Of a stretch of DNA of 64,000 nucleotides, positions 34,486 through 43,959 are shown in pieces. The DNA is taken from contig CAZIHO010000003.1 in assembly GCA_964538875.1 (NCBI GenBank), forward strand, positions 1-64,000, written 5' to 3'. The notes under the pieces were generated by a model. That model was not told the origin of the DNA. It was given only the letters and a program-made list of their open reading frames with translations, and did not search any database. Numbering within the stretch: the first letter of the stretch is position 1; each line of letters opens with the position of its first letter. This stretch comes from CAZIHO01 sp964538875. Its GTDB lineage: Bacteria > Pseudomonadota > Gammaproteobacteria > Chromatiales > Chromatiaceae. The position numbers were made by a program, and so were the translations under genes.

Positions 34486-36267
34486 ATGGCTGCCGAAAAC
34501 CCGATTGGATTGAATATTCCAGAGCGTGCTCCCCCAGAACGGGACGCCTTGGTGCGTCCCCGGGACGTCGAAGATTGGTTATCCGAGTTGCCCATGGCGG
34601 GTGCCGTGGATACTGGCGCCCGCTTGTTGCGCGCCCTAAACCAAATCAACCGCACCCAGTTGCCGGCGGTGACGCTCATCCAGATCGCCGAACTCTTTAC
34701 CCGGCCGGCGTTGACGGCCATCCAGGGTATGGAACGCCAATTCAAGGACACAGGCTTCCCCCTGTCCGACAAAATCCGCGCTATGGTGGATCTATGTGGC
34801 GGGTTGCATGAAGCCCTGGCCACCGCCTACAAGATCGCCGCCCACGATACGGCCCTGGGCCGGATTGGCGCGCCAGAACGTAAGGTGCTGGTGGTCTCCC
34901 TGACCCGGGCGGTGGCCCATTTCAACGACTGGATCTTTTACATCGTCATCACCTACCAGCGGTATCCAACCCAGCTTTGGCAGGAAATACATAACCTGTA
35001 TCAGGCGGGGGCGTCCAATCAGGTTACGACCACCCAGGTCAAGATTTTCGGCGGCGGGACCAGCGAGGAAGGGGCGACCCTCAAGGAACTGTATACGCGG
35101 GCCTTGCTACTGGCCGCCGCTTCTCCGAACCGGCTGCGTCAGCGGGAGATTGCCTTTATGCGCACCCAGTTACCTGGCTGGGCAAGGCTGGTTCCGCTCA
35201 CCGAGGTACAGAGCCCTTCCACCGTGCCGACCCGCTTCTATGTGCCGATTTTCCGGGACGTACCGCCGGTTCCCTCCGCTTTCGTCAAGGGGGGCACCAC
35301 CCGGGCCGCGCTGGAATTGGACACCGCTCCCTTGCTGGGAGTGCTGCGGGAACTGTTTGAACAATTGCCTGCGGATTCCGATGCCATCCAGCCTGGTGGC
35401 AGCCAAGGGGAAATCTCACGGGCCGGTGTGCGGCGCCTGATCCAAGCCTGGGGATCGGTCCCCAAGCGGGAGTTCGCCCGCACCAAACTCAACTTCGAGA
35501 TGCGCATTGTGGTGGGTCTCACCAAGATCCATACCCTGTTGAACGGCGATCGGGACACCGGGCTGGAACGGCCGTCCGTGTTTATCACCGAAGCGGACCC
35601 GGTGGGCTCCGAATCCACCCTGAGTCTGGCGCCGGTGCCCCGGGGGGGTAGCTTGGATGTGGAATCCAATCTGATGCTGATCCCCCTGGAGTATGAGCCC
35701 GCTTCCTACATGCGCAGTTTCATTAGCTTCGGTCCCAGTTCCCAACACGAGCGGCCCCGGGGCGAGCCGCCGTCGTCCTTTCCCCTGTCCCGGCCCACCC
35801 AGCCCGTGGAGCGAAGCGGTCCCAGCGTGTTCTATACCGCCAACGAGAGCGTAGGTGGCTATTGCGTCAACTGGCGGGGGCGGCGGGTGCCGTCGGTGAA
35901 AATCGGTGAACTGGTGGGCATCCAATCGCCGTCTGACGCGGAACAATATCGGCTGGCGGCGGTTCGGCGCATGACCAGTACCGGACCGGAGGAATTGCAG
36001 GTAGGTTTGCAGGTGCTGGCGCCCTCTGCGGTGGCGGCATCGGCGGTCAGTTTGGAGCGCGCCCATGAATTGGCGCAACCCATCCTGATGGTCCCGGAGG
36101 TCAAGAACGCCAACCAACCGGCTAGCTTGGTGGCCCCTATGGCGGCCTTTAAGGAAGGCCAGCGGATTTTGCTGAAAATCGACGAAAAGGAACGCCCGGT
36201 ACGCTTGACCCGCCTGTTGGAGGCCACTGGCGCCTTTGCCCGTTTTCTATATGAGTACTATGAGTAG
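34486..36267 (+). CDS. Conserved hypothetical protein beside FimX, possible PilZ-like tail
   Basis: A 593-residue soluble protein I do not recognise by name. The first 200 residues are helical (ALNQINRTQLPAVTLIQIAE, DLCGGLHEALATAYKIAAHD), followed by a mixed middle with EYEPASYMRSFISFG near 410. The last 150 residues look beta-rich: GGYCVNWRGRRVPSVKIGEL, RLAAVRRM and LQVGLQVLAP resemble the strand pattern of PilZ c-di-GMP-binding domains. The usual RxxxR is not obvious. GGAG precedes the ATG. The FimX-like gene follows after 143 bases on the same strand, which supports a link to c-di-GMP or type IV pili, by inference. Confidence 0.6.
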   Translation: MAAENPIGLNIPERAPPERDALVRPRDVEDWLSELPMAGAVDTGARLLRALNQINRTQLPAVTLIQIAELFTRPALTAIQGMERQFKDTGFPLSDKIRAMVDLCGGLHEALATAYKIAAHDTALGRIGAPERKVLVVSLTRAVAHFNDWIFYIVITYQRYPTQLWQEIHNLYQAGASNQVTTTQVKIFGGGTSEEGATLKELYTRALLLAAASPNRLRQREIAFMRTQLPGWARLVPLTEVQSPSTVPTRFYVPIFRDVPPVPSAFVKGGTTRAALELDTAPLLGVLRELFEQLPADSDAIQPGGSQGEISRAGVRRLIQAWGSVPKREFARTKLNFEMRIVVGLTKIHTLLNGDRDTGLERPSVFITEADPVGSESTLSLAPVPRGGSLDVESNLMLIPLEYEPASYMRSFISFGPSSQHERPRGEPPSSFPLSRPTQPVERSGPSVFYTANESVGGYCVNWRGRRVPSVKIGELVGIQSPSDAEQYRLAAVRRMTSTGPEELQVGLQVLAPSAVAASAVSLERAHELAQPILMVPEVKNANQPASLVAPMAAFKEGQRILLKIDEKERPVRLTRLLEATGAFARFLYEYYE

Positions 36268-36410
36268 TATAGAGACCAGGCGGATGGTGCGCGGGGTCCA
36301 GATGTCCGGATTGGACCGGAGCAGCGATCATCCGCTGGGCAGTTTCCGGTGGGTGCTTATTGGACCCGGCTGGGGCGCCCCATGGGCCCGTCCGGTGGCA
36401 AGGAGTTACC

Positions 36411-38543
36411 GTGCGCGCTGAGGGCCGGTCGGTTTCAGCCATCGAGTTACTGATTCTGAGTGGCTCCCTGGATGATACTCAAGGCATCATCACCTCCCTG
36501 CGCAATGGCGGGTTGGCCGTGCATGGCACGCGCATCGGCGACTTGCGTGCCTTCGAGGAGCAACTGCCGGGCGGCAACTGGGATCTGATTCTCTGTTGCG
36601 CCTATGACGCCAGCATCGACCTCGACCAGGTGTTAGCCCTCTACCAGGACGTGGACCGGGACCTCCCCCTGTTGCTGATGGTGGAGGAGAACCGGGTGTC
36701 CGACGGCCTGCTGGCGGCCATGCGGGCCGGTGCTCGGGACCTGATTCACCGAGAGGACTTGCATCACCTGCAACTGGTGGTGGCTAGGGAGATTAGCGAC
36801 CTGCGCAACCGCCGGGAACTGGCCCGCTTGCGGCAGCAATTGTTGGAGTCGGAGCAGCGCTCGGTAGGGCTGGTAGACAGTTCACGGGAGGCTATCGCCT
36901 TTGTGCAGGATGGCATGCACGTGCATGTCAACGGGGCCTATTTGCAAATGTTCGGGTTCTCGGACCAATCGGAAATCGAGGATCTGCCCCTGCTGGATCT
37001 GGTGGAAAAGGACCACCAAAAAGCCATCAAGACAGCGCTCAAACAACTGGAAGGAGATCGCAAGGCGGTGACGGTGGACCTGGGATGCCGCCGCCAGGAT
37101 GGTCGACATCTAGATGTCAGCCTGTCCCTGATGAAGGCCTCCGTGGATGGCGAACCCGGCTATCAGATCATCGTGCGGGATCGCAGCCGCAGCCCGGTGG
37201 AGATGGAAAAAGAAATTCATCGACTCATCACCCTGGATCAGGACACGCAACTTCCGAATCGCTCCTATTTCATGGCTCAACTGACCCAGCGGATGGGCTC
37301 TGCCCGGTTCGAGGGGGTAGCGGGTCTAGTCCTCGTCAGCGTCCCTAATTTCCCAGGGTTACGGCGTTCCCAGGGGGTTACCTGGGCCGATGGCCTGATC
37401 CGCCGCCTGGGCGAGGCGCTGCGCCAATGCGTGGGCGCCGCCGATCTGCTGGCGCGCTTCAATGACAACTGCTTCGCCCTGCTCCTGGAGCGGGAGGACG
37501 AGCGGGACCTGCTCCAGTTCGCCGACACCCTCAAGTGGCACCTGGAAACCGAGATCGGCGACGCGGATCCCGCCTTGAATCCAGAATGCGGCATCGGCGT
37601 GGTCCTGTTGACGGATGCCGCCGGCAGTCCCGAGGAACTGGTCAAGCGGGGGCTGCAAGCCAGTGAAAGCGGGACCACCGCCAGCGGTGCCGGAACCCGG
37701 ACCGGAGCCGATCCCGGCACTAGGACGGGCCAAGCTCAAATGGCTGCCACCGCCGAGCAAAAAAAGCTCCTGGTATCGACCATCGACGAAAAGCTGGTGG
37801 CGGATATCGAGCATGGACTGAGGAGTGGCCGCTTCCGTCTGCTGTACCAGCCCATCGTCAGTCTGCAAGGGGATACCCGGGAAAACTATGCGGTGTTGGT
37901 GCGCTTGCTGGATGCCGGCGACGAGGAAATCTTGCCGGAAGTCTTCCTAAGAGCCGCCGAGCAAATGGGCCGCATCGCGGAAATCGATCATTGGGTGATC
38001 CGCGCCGCCATCTCCGCCGTCAGTGAGATGCGTCGGCAGGGCAATAAAACCAATTTCTTTATCAATCTGTCCGAATCCTCGGTGCGGGATAAGAATTTAC
38101 TGCTTTGGGTGTTCGATTGTTTGCGGGAGTTCGGCGCCCGGGGGAGTTGGTTGACCTTCCAGATTCGGGCCAAGCACGCCCAGGACAATGCCCAGGAAGC
38201 GGCCAAGTTGATTGAGGGCCTCAAGAAGATCAAATGCCAAGTGGCACTGGACCATTTCGGACACATATCCGATCCGGAAGGTTTGTTGGACCAGTTCCCG
38301 GTGGATTTTGTGAAGCTGGCCCCCAGTTTTTCCCGGGACCTAGCCACCGATCCGGATCGTCAACAGGCCCTCAGCGCCATCAACGAGATGATCGTGGGGC
38401 GCAACATCAAGAGCATTGCCACCGCTGTTGAAGATGGGAATTCCCTCACGGTGCTCTGGACCGTGGGCATCAGCTATATCCAGGGCTACTTCCTGCAAGA
38501 GCCCTCCCACACCATCGAATACAACACGGAACAGTTGATCTGA
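36411..38543 (+). CDS. FimX-like REC-PAS-GGDEF-EAL protein, degenerate
   Basis: A 710-residue protein; GTG start at 36411 with AGGAG 5 bases before it (an earlier in-frame TTG lacks a site). Domains: receiver-like (about 8-125), PAS (about 150-265; HVNGAYLQMFGFSDQSEIED), GGDEF-like (275-430) and EAL-like (455-710). The GGDEF signature is replaced by FNDNCFALLLE, and EAL reads YAVLVRLL with DHFGH where DDFG is expected, so neither cyclase nor phosphodiesterase activity is likely. This is the FimX pattern, a c-di-GMP receptor that controls type IV pili. Assignment to FimX itself is by architecture. Confidence 0.82.
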   Translation: MRAEGRSVSAIELLILSGSLDDTQGIITSLRNGGLAVHGTRIGDLRAFEEQLPGGNWDLILCCAYDASIDLDQVLALYQDVDRDLPLLLMVEENRVSDGLLAAMRAGARDLIHREDLHHLQLVVAREISDLRNRRELARLRQQLLESEQRSVGLVDSSREAIAFVQDGMHVHVNGAYLQMFGFSDQSEIEDLPLLDLVEKDHQKAIKTALKQLEGDRKAVTVDLGCRRQDGRHLDVSLSLMKASVDGEPGYQIIVRDRSRSPVEMEKEIHRLITLDQDTQLPNRSYFMAQLTQRMGSARFEGVAGLVLVSVPNFPGLRRSQGVTWADGLIRRLGEALRQCVGAADLLARFNDNCFALLLEREDERDLLQFADTLKWHLETEIGDADPALNPECGIGVVLLTDAAGSPEELVKRGLQASESGTTASGAGTRTGADPGTRTGQAQMAATAEQKKLLVSTIDEKLVADIEHGLRSGRFRLLYQPIVSLQGDTRENYAVLVRLLDAGDEEILPEVFLRAAEQMGRIAEIDHWVIRAAISAVSEMRRQGNKTNFFINLSESSVRDKNLLLWVFDCLREFGARGSWLTFQIRAKHAQDNAQEAAKLIEGLKKIKCQVALDHFGHISDPEGLLDQFPVDFVKLAPSFSRDLATDPDRQQALSAINEMIVGRNIKSIATAVEDGNSLTVLWTVGISYIQGYFLQEPSHTIEYNTEQLI

Positions 38544-38569
38544 CCCGATTCGGCCCGGTTCGTCCTGCC

Positions 38570-41500
38570 CTAGGGACTTCCATCCAGGCGGGGGCGCGGC
38601 CCAAGCCAGCGGATGGCGCGCCGCGACAGGGCGACCAAATCGTCCACCAAGGTAAAGACCACCGGGATTACTAGCAGCGACAGCAGGGTCGAGGTCAGCA
38701 GGCCGCCGATCACGGCGGTCGCCATGGGCGAGCGAAAACTGGGTTCGGCGCCCAAACCCAGGGCCACTGGCAGCATGCCGGCCACCATGGCGATGGTGGT
38801 CATCAGGATCGGCCGCGCCCGTTTCCGGCAGGCGTCGATGAGCGCATCCCGGCGCTCCAGGCCCCGTTCCCGGCGCGCCATGACCGCGTATTCCACCAGC
38901 AGGATCGAGTTCTTGGTGACGATGCCCATCAGCATCAGCACACCAATCACCGAGGGCAGGGAGAAGCTGTGCTGGGCCAGCAGCAGGGCCGCGAAGGCGC
39001 CGCCCACGGACAGGGGCAGGGCGGTCAGGATGGTGGCGGGTTGCAAGAAGTCATGAAACAGAAGCACCAGCACGATGTAAATGCAGAGAATGCCAGTGAG
39101 CATGGCAGAGCCAAAGCCGCCGAAGACCTCCGCCATGCGCTCCGCGTCGCCGGCGGCGGGGCGCCGGACACCGGAGGGCAGGTGTTGAATCGCCGGCAAT
39201 CGCTCCACGTCCGCCAGCACCGCGCCCACCGCCCGGCCCGCCAATTCAATCTGAAAGGTGACGTTGCGGCTGCGGTCCAGCCGGTCGATCTGGGCAGGGC
39301 CGCTATTCAGCCCGACCTTAGCCAGGGTGCTCAAGGGCACCAGGCCCCCTTTGGCGGCCACCCGCAATTGGGCAATGGCGTCCAGGTCCTGGCGTAGTTC
39401 CGGGTCTAACCGCACCCGGATCGGCACCTGACGCTGGGGTAGATTCAGCTTGGGTAATTGCACCTCGAAATCCCCAGCGGTGGCGACCCGGATCGCGGCG
39501 GCCATGGCGGCGGTGGTGACGCCCAGGTCGGCGGCGGCGCTGAAGTCCACGTCCAGGTGGATCTCCGGCCGTTGCAGGCTGGCGTTGGAGGTGATGTTGC
39601 CGATGCGGGGCAGGGTGCGGAGGTCCCGTTCCAGGGCGCGACTGGCGGTGGTCAGGGTGTCCGGATCGTCGCCGGCCAGCACCAGTTGCAACTGCTCGCC
39701 GGGATTGCCCAAACCCACGGATACCCGGGCGCCGGCCAGGGTGCGCATCCGTTCCCGGAGTTCCCCTTCCACCTCTGCTTGCTTGCGGGGGCGGTCGTGA
39801 CGGTGTTTGAGCATGACCATCAGGGTCGCCTTACGCACGTCGCTGCCGGCGCCCTCGCCGAATGGGCCAGCGCCCACCGTATTGCCCACCAGGGTGAAGA
39901 CCCGGGTCACGTCGTCCACCGGGACGATCAACTGCCGGGCCCGTTCGGCGGCGGCCCGGGTTTCATCCAGGCTGCTGCCTGGCGGTAGCTCGATCTTGAC
40001 CGCCGTCTGGGCCCGGTCTGCGGCCGGGATGAAGCCCTTGGGCAGCAGGGGTACCAGCGTCAGGGAGGCGGCGAAAAACAGCACAGACGCAGCCATGGTC
40101 GTCTTGCGATGGGCCAGGCACCAGGTCATGACCGCCAGATAGCGGCGCATCAGGGTGCTTTCCCCGGCGCTGGCCGGCTGGTGACGCAACGTATAGGCGG
40201 CCATCATGGGGGTCAGCATGCGCGCCACCGCCAGGGACGCGAATACCGCCACCGCCGCCGTGATGCCGAACTGGCGGAAGAATTTACCGGGTACGCCGCC
40301 CATGAAGGCGGTGGGCAGAAATACCGCCACCAGGGTTAGACTGGTGGCAATCACCGCCAGGCCGATTTCGTCCGCCGCTTCGGTAGCGGCCTGGACCGGC
40401 CCCTTGCCTTGACGCATGTGGCGCACGATGTTCTCGATTTCCACGATGGCGTCGTCCACCAGGATGCCGACCACCAGCGCCAGGGACAGCAGGGTCAACA
40501 CATTGAGACTAAAGCCCAGCCAATACATGGCGGCAAAGGTGGGGATGACCGACAGGGGCAGGGCCGCCGCTGATACCAGGGTGGCGCGCCAGTCCCGCAG
40601 AAACCACCAGACCACCAGCACTGCCAGCAGGGCGCCCTCGTACAGCAGGTGCATGGAGCCGGTGTAGTTATCCAGCACCGGCGCCACGGTGTCGTAGGCT
40701 TCCCCGAACTGGATTTGGGGATGACGCTGTCCCAATTCCCGCACCGCCCGCCGCGCCGCTTCCGCCACCGCCACCTCGCTGGCGCCCTTGAGCCGGGTAA
40801 CGCCAAACGCCACCACCGGCCGGCCGTCCAGCAGGGCGTGATTGGTGCGTTCGGCGATGCCATCCGTGACCCGGGCGATTTCGTCCAGGCGCACCGCCCG
40901 GCCATTGCCCAGGGGGATGTCCAGGGCAGCGATTTCGGCGCTGCTGCGCACCGCGCCCAGGGTGCGCACCGACTGGATGCCAGCGCCGATGTCGCCCCGC
41001 CCGCCGGAGGCGTCCTGCTGCACTTGGCGCAGGCGGCTGGAGATGTCCGCGGTGGTCACCCGCAGCCCAGCCATGCGGGTCGGGTCCAGGTCTACCGCCA
41101 CTTCCCGGCTGACGCCCCCCACCCGGCTGACGGCGCCCACGCCCTTCACCGCCAGCAGGGCCTTGCTGACCTCATTGTCCACGAACCAGGACAGGGCCTC
41201 CTCGTCCAGGCGTTCGGACTGGACCGTGAAGGTGACGATGGCGCTGCCGCTGGTGGTGATCTTGGACACCACCGGATCGGTCAGGTCCTGGGGCAATTCA
41301 GCGCGCACGCTGTCCACCGAGTTGCGCACGTCGTTAAGAGCGGTTTCCGGGTCGATGTCGATGTCGAACTCCACCCGGATCACGGCGGAGCCGTCGGTCA
41401 AGGCGGTGCGAATATGCTGGACACCGCCCAGGCTGGCGATGCGGTCCTCGATCTTGCGCGCCACCTCGGTTTCCAACTGCTCCGGCGCCGCTCCTTCCAG

Positions 41501-41650
41501 CTTGGCGTTGACGACGATGGTGGGCAGTTCAATGTCCGGGAAGTTCTGAATCCCCATGCCCCGGAATCCGGAAATGCCGAGCAGGGTCAGCAGCGCGAAC
41601 AGCAGGATGCCGGGCACCGGGTTGCGAATGGACCAGGCGGAAACATTCAT
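38570..41650 (-). CDS. RND-family efflux transporter permease
   Basis: A 1026-residue inner-membrane RND pump (AcrB/HAE1-like) with the usual 12-helix, two-large-loop layout. N-terminus SIRNPVPGILLFALLTLLG; TM4 carries paired aspartates in VGILVDDAIVEIENIVRHM, the proton relay; GSAIVTFTV and PTAFMGGVPGKFFRQFG are class landmarks. No adaptor or outer-membrane channel is adjacent; an orphan adaptor is found 12 kb away at 53436. It converges on the FimX-like gene with only 26 bases between stops. Substrate unknown. Confidence 0.92.
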   Translation of the reverse strand: MNVSAWSIRNPVPGILLFALLTLLGISGFRGMGIQNFPDIELPTIVVNAKLEGAAPEQLETEVARKIEDRIASLGGVQHIRTALTDGSAVIRVEFDIDIDPETALNDVRNSVDSVRAELPQDLTDPVVSKITTSGSAIVTFTVQSERLDEEALSWFVDNEVSKALLAVKGVGAVSRVGGVSREVAVDLDPTRMAGLRVTTADISSRLRQVQQDASGGRGDIGAGIQSVRTLGAVRSSAEIAALDIPLGNGRAVRLDEIARVTDGIAERTNHALLDGRPVVAFGVTRLKGASEVAVAEAARRAVRELGQRHPQIQFGEAYDTVAPVLDNYTGSMHLLYEGALLAVLVVWWFLRDWRATLVSAAALPLSVIPTFAAMYWLGFSLNVLTLLSLALVVGILVDDAIVEIENIVRHMRQGKGPVQAATEAADEIGLAVIATSLTLVAVFLPTAFMGGVPGKFFRQFGITAAVAVFASLAVARMLTPMMAAYTLRHQPASAGESTLMRRYLAVMTWCLAHRKTTMAASVLFFAASLTLVPLLPKGFIPAADRAQTAVKIELPPGSSLDETRAAAERARQLIVPVDDVTRVFTLVGNTVGAGPFGEGAGSDVRKATLMVMLKHRHDRPRKQAEVEGELRERMRTLAGARVSVGLGNPGEQLQLVLAGDDPDTLTTASRALERDLRTLPRIGNITSNASLQRPEIHLDVDFSAAADLGVTTAAMAAAIRVATAGDFEVQLPKLNLPQRQVPIRVRLDPELRQDLDAIAQLRVAAKGGLVPLSTLAKVGLNSGPAQIDRLDRSRNVTFQIELAGRAVGAVLADVERLPAIQHLPSGVRRPAAGDAERMAEVFGGFGSAMLTGILCIYIVLVLLFHDFLQPATILTALPLSVGGAFAALLLAQHSFSLPSVIGVLMLMGIVTKNSILLVEYAVMARRERGLERRDALIDACRKRARPILMTTIAMVAGMLPVALGLGAEPSFRSPMATAVIGGLLTSTLLSLLVIPVVFTLVDDLVALSRRAIRWLGPRPRLDGSP

Positions 41651-41776
41651 AGGGACCCACCTAACAGGATCGAGGGACAGGGGCTGCGGGCTTGGTACCG
41701 GGTCTGGAACCGGGGCCGGAGCGCCGGGGGCGGATTGTAGCCGCGATGCCCGGACGGCCCCGCCGTCGCTCCCGGC

Positions 41777-42943
41777 TCAGCCGGCCCCCCAGCGGTCGGT
41801 GGCGATGCCTTGGCCCAGGTCCGCGTCCAGCAGGCGGCGCCGTACTTCCAGCAACTGCTCGATCAAGGCGGGTTCGGCCCGTGCGTAGGCGTCGGCGTCC
41901 GGAACCCGCCGCACCACCACCCCCAGCAATTCGGTGATGGCGTTGCCGATGGAATTCTGGCTGATGGTCACCACCAGCCGGCCGGTGGTATTGCGGTAGA
42001 TGACCTGCTTGAACGCCGGTTCCCAGCGGATGGCGTTGGCGTAGGCGGGGTCCCGGATACACTGGTCCCGCACCTTCTTGGCGGCGGCGTGGAAGCCGTC
42101 ATCGCACAGCAGCACCGCGTCCACCGCATCCGGAAAATACAGATCGGCCAGCAGCGGAGCGTTGCGCACCGAAACCTGGGAAAAGAACGACCGGTAGAAG
42201 TCGATGAAGCCTTGCAGGACCAGGTCATATTCCCGCCAGAAGCGCAGGTCGCCCAGGGCGTCGATGCCGCCCCGCGCTTCCCAGCAGGGGAGGCCCTGGG
42301 GAAAGCCGGTGAGGGCCAGGCGGGACTCATCCAGCGGCAGGTCGGCGAGAATCTCCAGATCCAGGGCGCGGTCGACGAAGCGCCGGTACACGTCCCCCAT
42401 GTGGGCCTGGAACAGACTGTGCTGGCCCCCGTCGGTCAGATTGGGATTGGCCGGATCCGCCGGGGACGCGGCGCGTAATTCATCCATGGAAAAGGCCATG
42501 AAATGGTTGTGCAACATGCGGATGCTGGGTACCCCAGGGGACGTCAGGGGCCAGGTGGCGTCCAAGCTGGCCTCGCCGGCTAGGATCAGGGTCCGCTCCG
42601 GGTCCGGATAGCGTTCCGCCAGGTAGGCCAGGATGATCCGGTTCATGCGGTTCCAGACCCGCTTCACCGGGTCCGGCAGTTGGGTGCGCCGCACCGGCCG
42701 GCCCAGGGGGTTGAGGATGGACTCAGAGGTGTTGTAGAGAATTGAGGTGTCGAATAAGGTGCTGTGTCCCAGGGCCTTGCGGTAAAGGAGCAGATTTTCC
42801 GGGGTCACCAATAGCCCGTTGTTATGGGCCAGGTCCCGCAGGTTCTCCGGGCTATTGAAAAACTCGTTGGGCTTCAATCCTTCCGGCACCGTCAAGGGAA
42901 TGGGGCGAAAGGGCGTCACAATCTCGCGGGGACCCAGGGCCAT
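41777..42943 (-). CDS. Unrecognised conserved-looking protein, 388 aa
   Basis: A 388-residue soluble protein with strong coding character but no family I can name. I start it at MALGPREIVTPFRPIPLTVP (GGAG 10 bases before). Features: RIILAYLAERYPDPERTLIL, a HNHFMAFS stretch near residue 165 with paired histidines, a region with several aromatic residues (LVLQGFIDFYRSFFSQVS), and RLVVTISQNSIGNAITELLG near the end. No signal peptide or membrane helix. It stands alone between the RND gene and a divergent membrane protein. Nucleotide-handling activity is possible, but there is no firm motif. Confidence 0.6.
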   Translation of the reverse strand: MALGPREIVTPFRPIPLTVPEGLKPNEFFNSPENLRDLAHNNGLLVTPENLLLYRKALGHSTLFDTSILYNTSESILNPLGRPVRRTQLPDPVKRVWNRMNRIILAYLAERYPDPERTLILAGEASLDATWPLTSPGVPSIRMLHNHFMAFSMDELRAASPADPANPNLTDGGQHSLFQAHMGDVYRRFVDRALDLEILADLPLDESRLALTGFPQGLPCWEARGGIDALGDLRFWREYDLVLQGFIDFYRSFFSQVSVRNAPLLADLYFPDAVDAVLLCDDGFHAAAKKVRDQCIRDPAYANAIRWEPAFKQVIYRNTTGRLVVTISQNSIGNAITELLGVVVRRVPDADAYARAEPALIEQLLEVRRRLLDADLGQGIATDRWGAG

Positions 42944-43187
42944 GGTGTTACAACTCCAATAGGTCAATGGACCAGTATCCCCTGGACGGCGCCTGCCGGC
43001 CAGTACCTCCGAGCCCGGTTAGGGCGCGCTGATGGAGCTATCCCTCTATACTAAGCAGATATATAGGATTCCTGGCCGGACCGGCGTTGGCGGCGTCACC
43101 GGGCTTCAGGGCGCGAGGGTTGGGCGAAACGGGCCAGGGAGTCTGGTTCGATATTCTGTTGGATCCTAGGCAGGGCGAATTGGCAAA

Positions 43188-43922
43188 ATGATGGACGTGC
43201 GGCAGGTCGAGACAAGCCGGGCTTGGCACTGGGTGATGGATGGCTGGGCGCTGTTCCGTAAAAATCCCCGGAATTGGATATTCATGACCCTAGCCTATTT
43301 GGTGATCGCCCTAGGCTTGGATTTCATTCCCTGGATCGGCAGCCTGGTGTTCGTGCTACTGGCGCCAGCCTTGACCGGGGGCATGTTGTACGGGGCCGAT
43401 CAACTGGCCAGGGGCGGCCAGTTGGACCTATCCCACCTGATTCAGGCGTTTCGCATCCGTTCCCTGACCCACCTGATGTTCATGTTGGGGGCTATTTCCC
43501 TGGTGGGCGGGCTGTTGCTCGGCTTGGTGGGCGGAGGTCTAGTCACCGGCAGCGTCCTGGGTGGCATCCTGCGGGGACCAGCGACTCATTTGGGTAGTCT
43601 GTTCGTGGGGACCGGCATGCTGTCCCTGGTGGCGCTGCTGCTGATGTCCGCGACCCTGGTCGGCCTGCTGTTTTACGCGGTGCCCTTGGTAATGCTGAGT
43701 CGCCTGTCGCCGGTGGACGCCATCGGCTTGAGCCTGACCGCCTGCCTGCGTAACTGGCGGCCCTTGGGGGTGCTGGGGCTGGTCAGCCTTGGCTTGGCGC
43801 TGGCGGCCCTATTGACCTTGGGGATCGGTTGGCTGGTGCTGACGCCGGTGCTGGTGGGTGCCCTCTATTCCAGCTACCGGGACCTGTTCGGCGCCAACCC
43901 GGTGCGTTTGGATAAGTTTTGA
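43188..43922 (+). CDS. BPSS1780-type multi-pass membrane protein
   Basis: A 244-residue protein with about six membrane helices. N-terminal W-H-W-x-M-x-x-G-W pattern (RAWHWVMDGWALFRKNPRNW) followed by PWIGSLVFVLLAPALTGGML is typical of the BPSS1780 family of unknown function. The C-terminal half has LSPVDAIGLSLTACLRNWRP and ends in a soluble YSSYRDLFG tail. It stands alone and converges on a two-REC regulator gene. Function unknown; transport is not demonstrated. Confidence 0.8.
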   Translation: MMDVRQVETSRAWHWVMDGWALFRKNPRNWIFMTLAYLVIALGLDFIPWIGSLVFVLLAPALTGGMLYGADQLARGGQLDLSHLIQAFRIRSLTHLMFMLGAISLVGGLLLGLVGGGLVTGSVLGGILRGPATHLGSLFVGTGMLSLVALLLMSATLVGLLFYAVPLVMLSRLSPVDAIGLSLTACLRNWRPLGVLGLVSLGLALAALLTLGIGWLVLTPVLVGALYSSYRDLFGANPVRLDKF

Positions 43923-43959
43923 TCGGCTGGGCGGCTACCCGGCCAGGGGGCCATCCAGG

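Noticed and set aside
40109..40412. Plus-strand frames opposite the RND pump
   Set aside because: Arg/Gly/Ala-rich shadows of the minus-strand gene.
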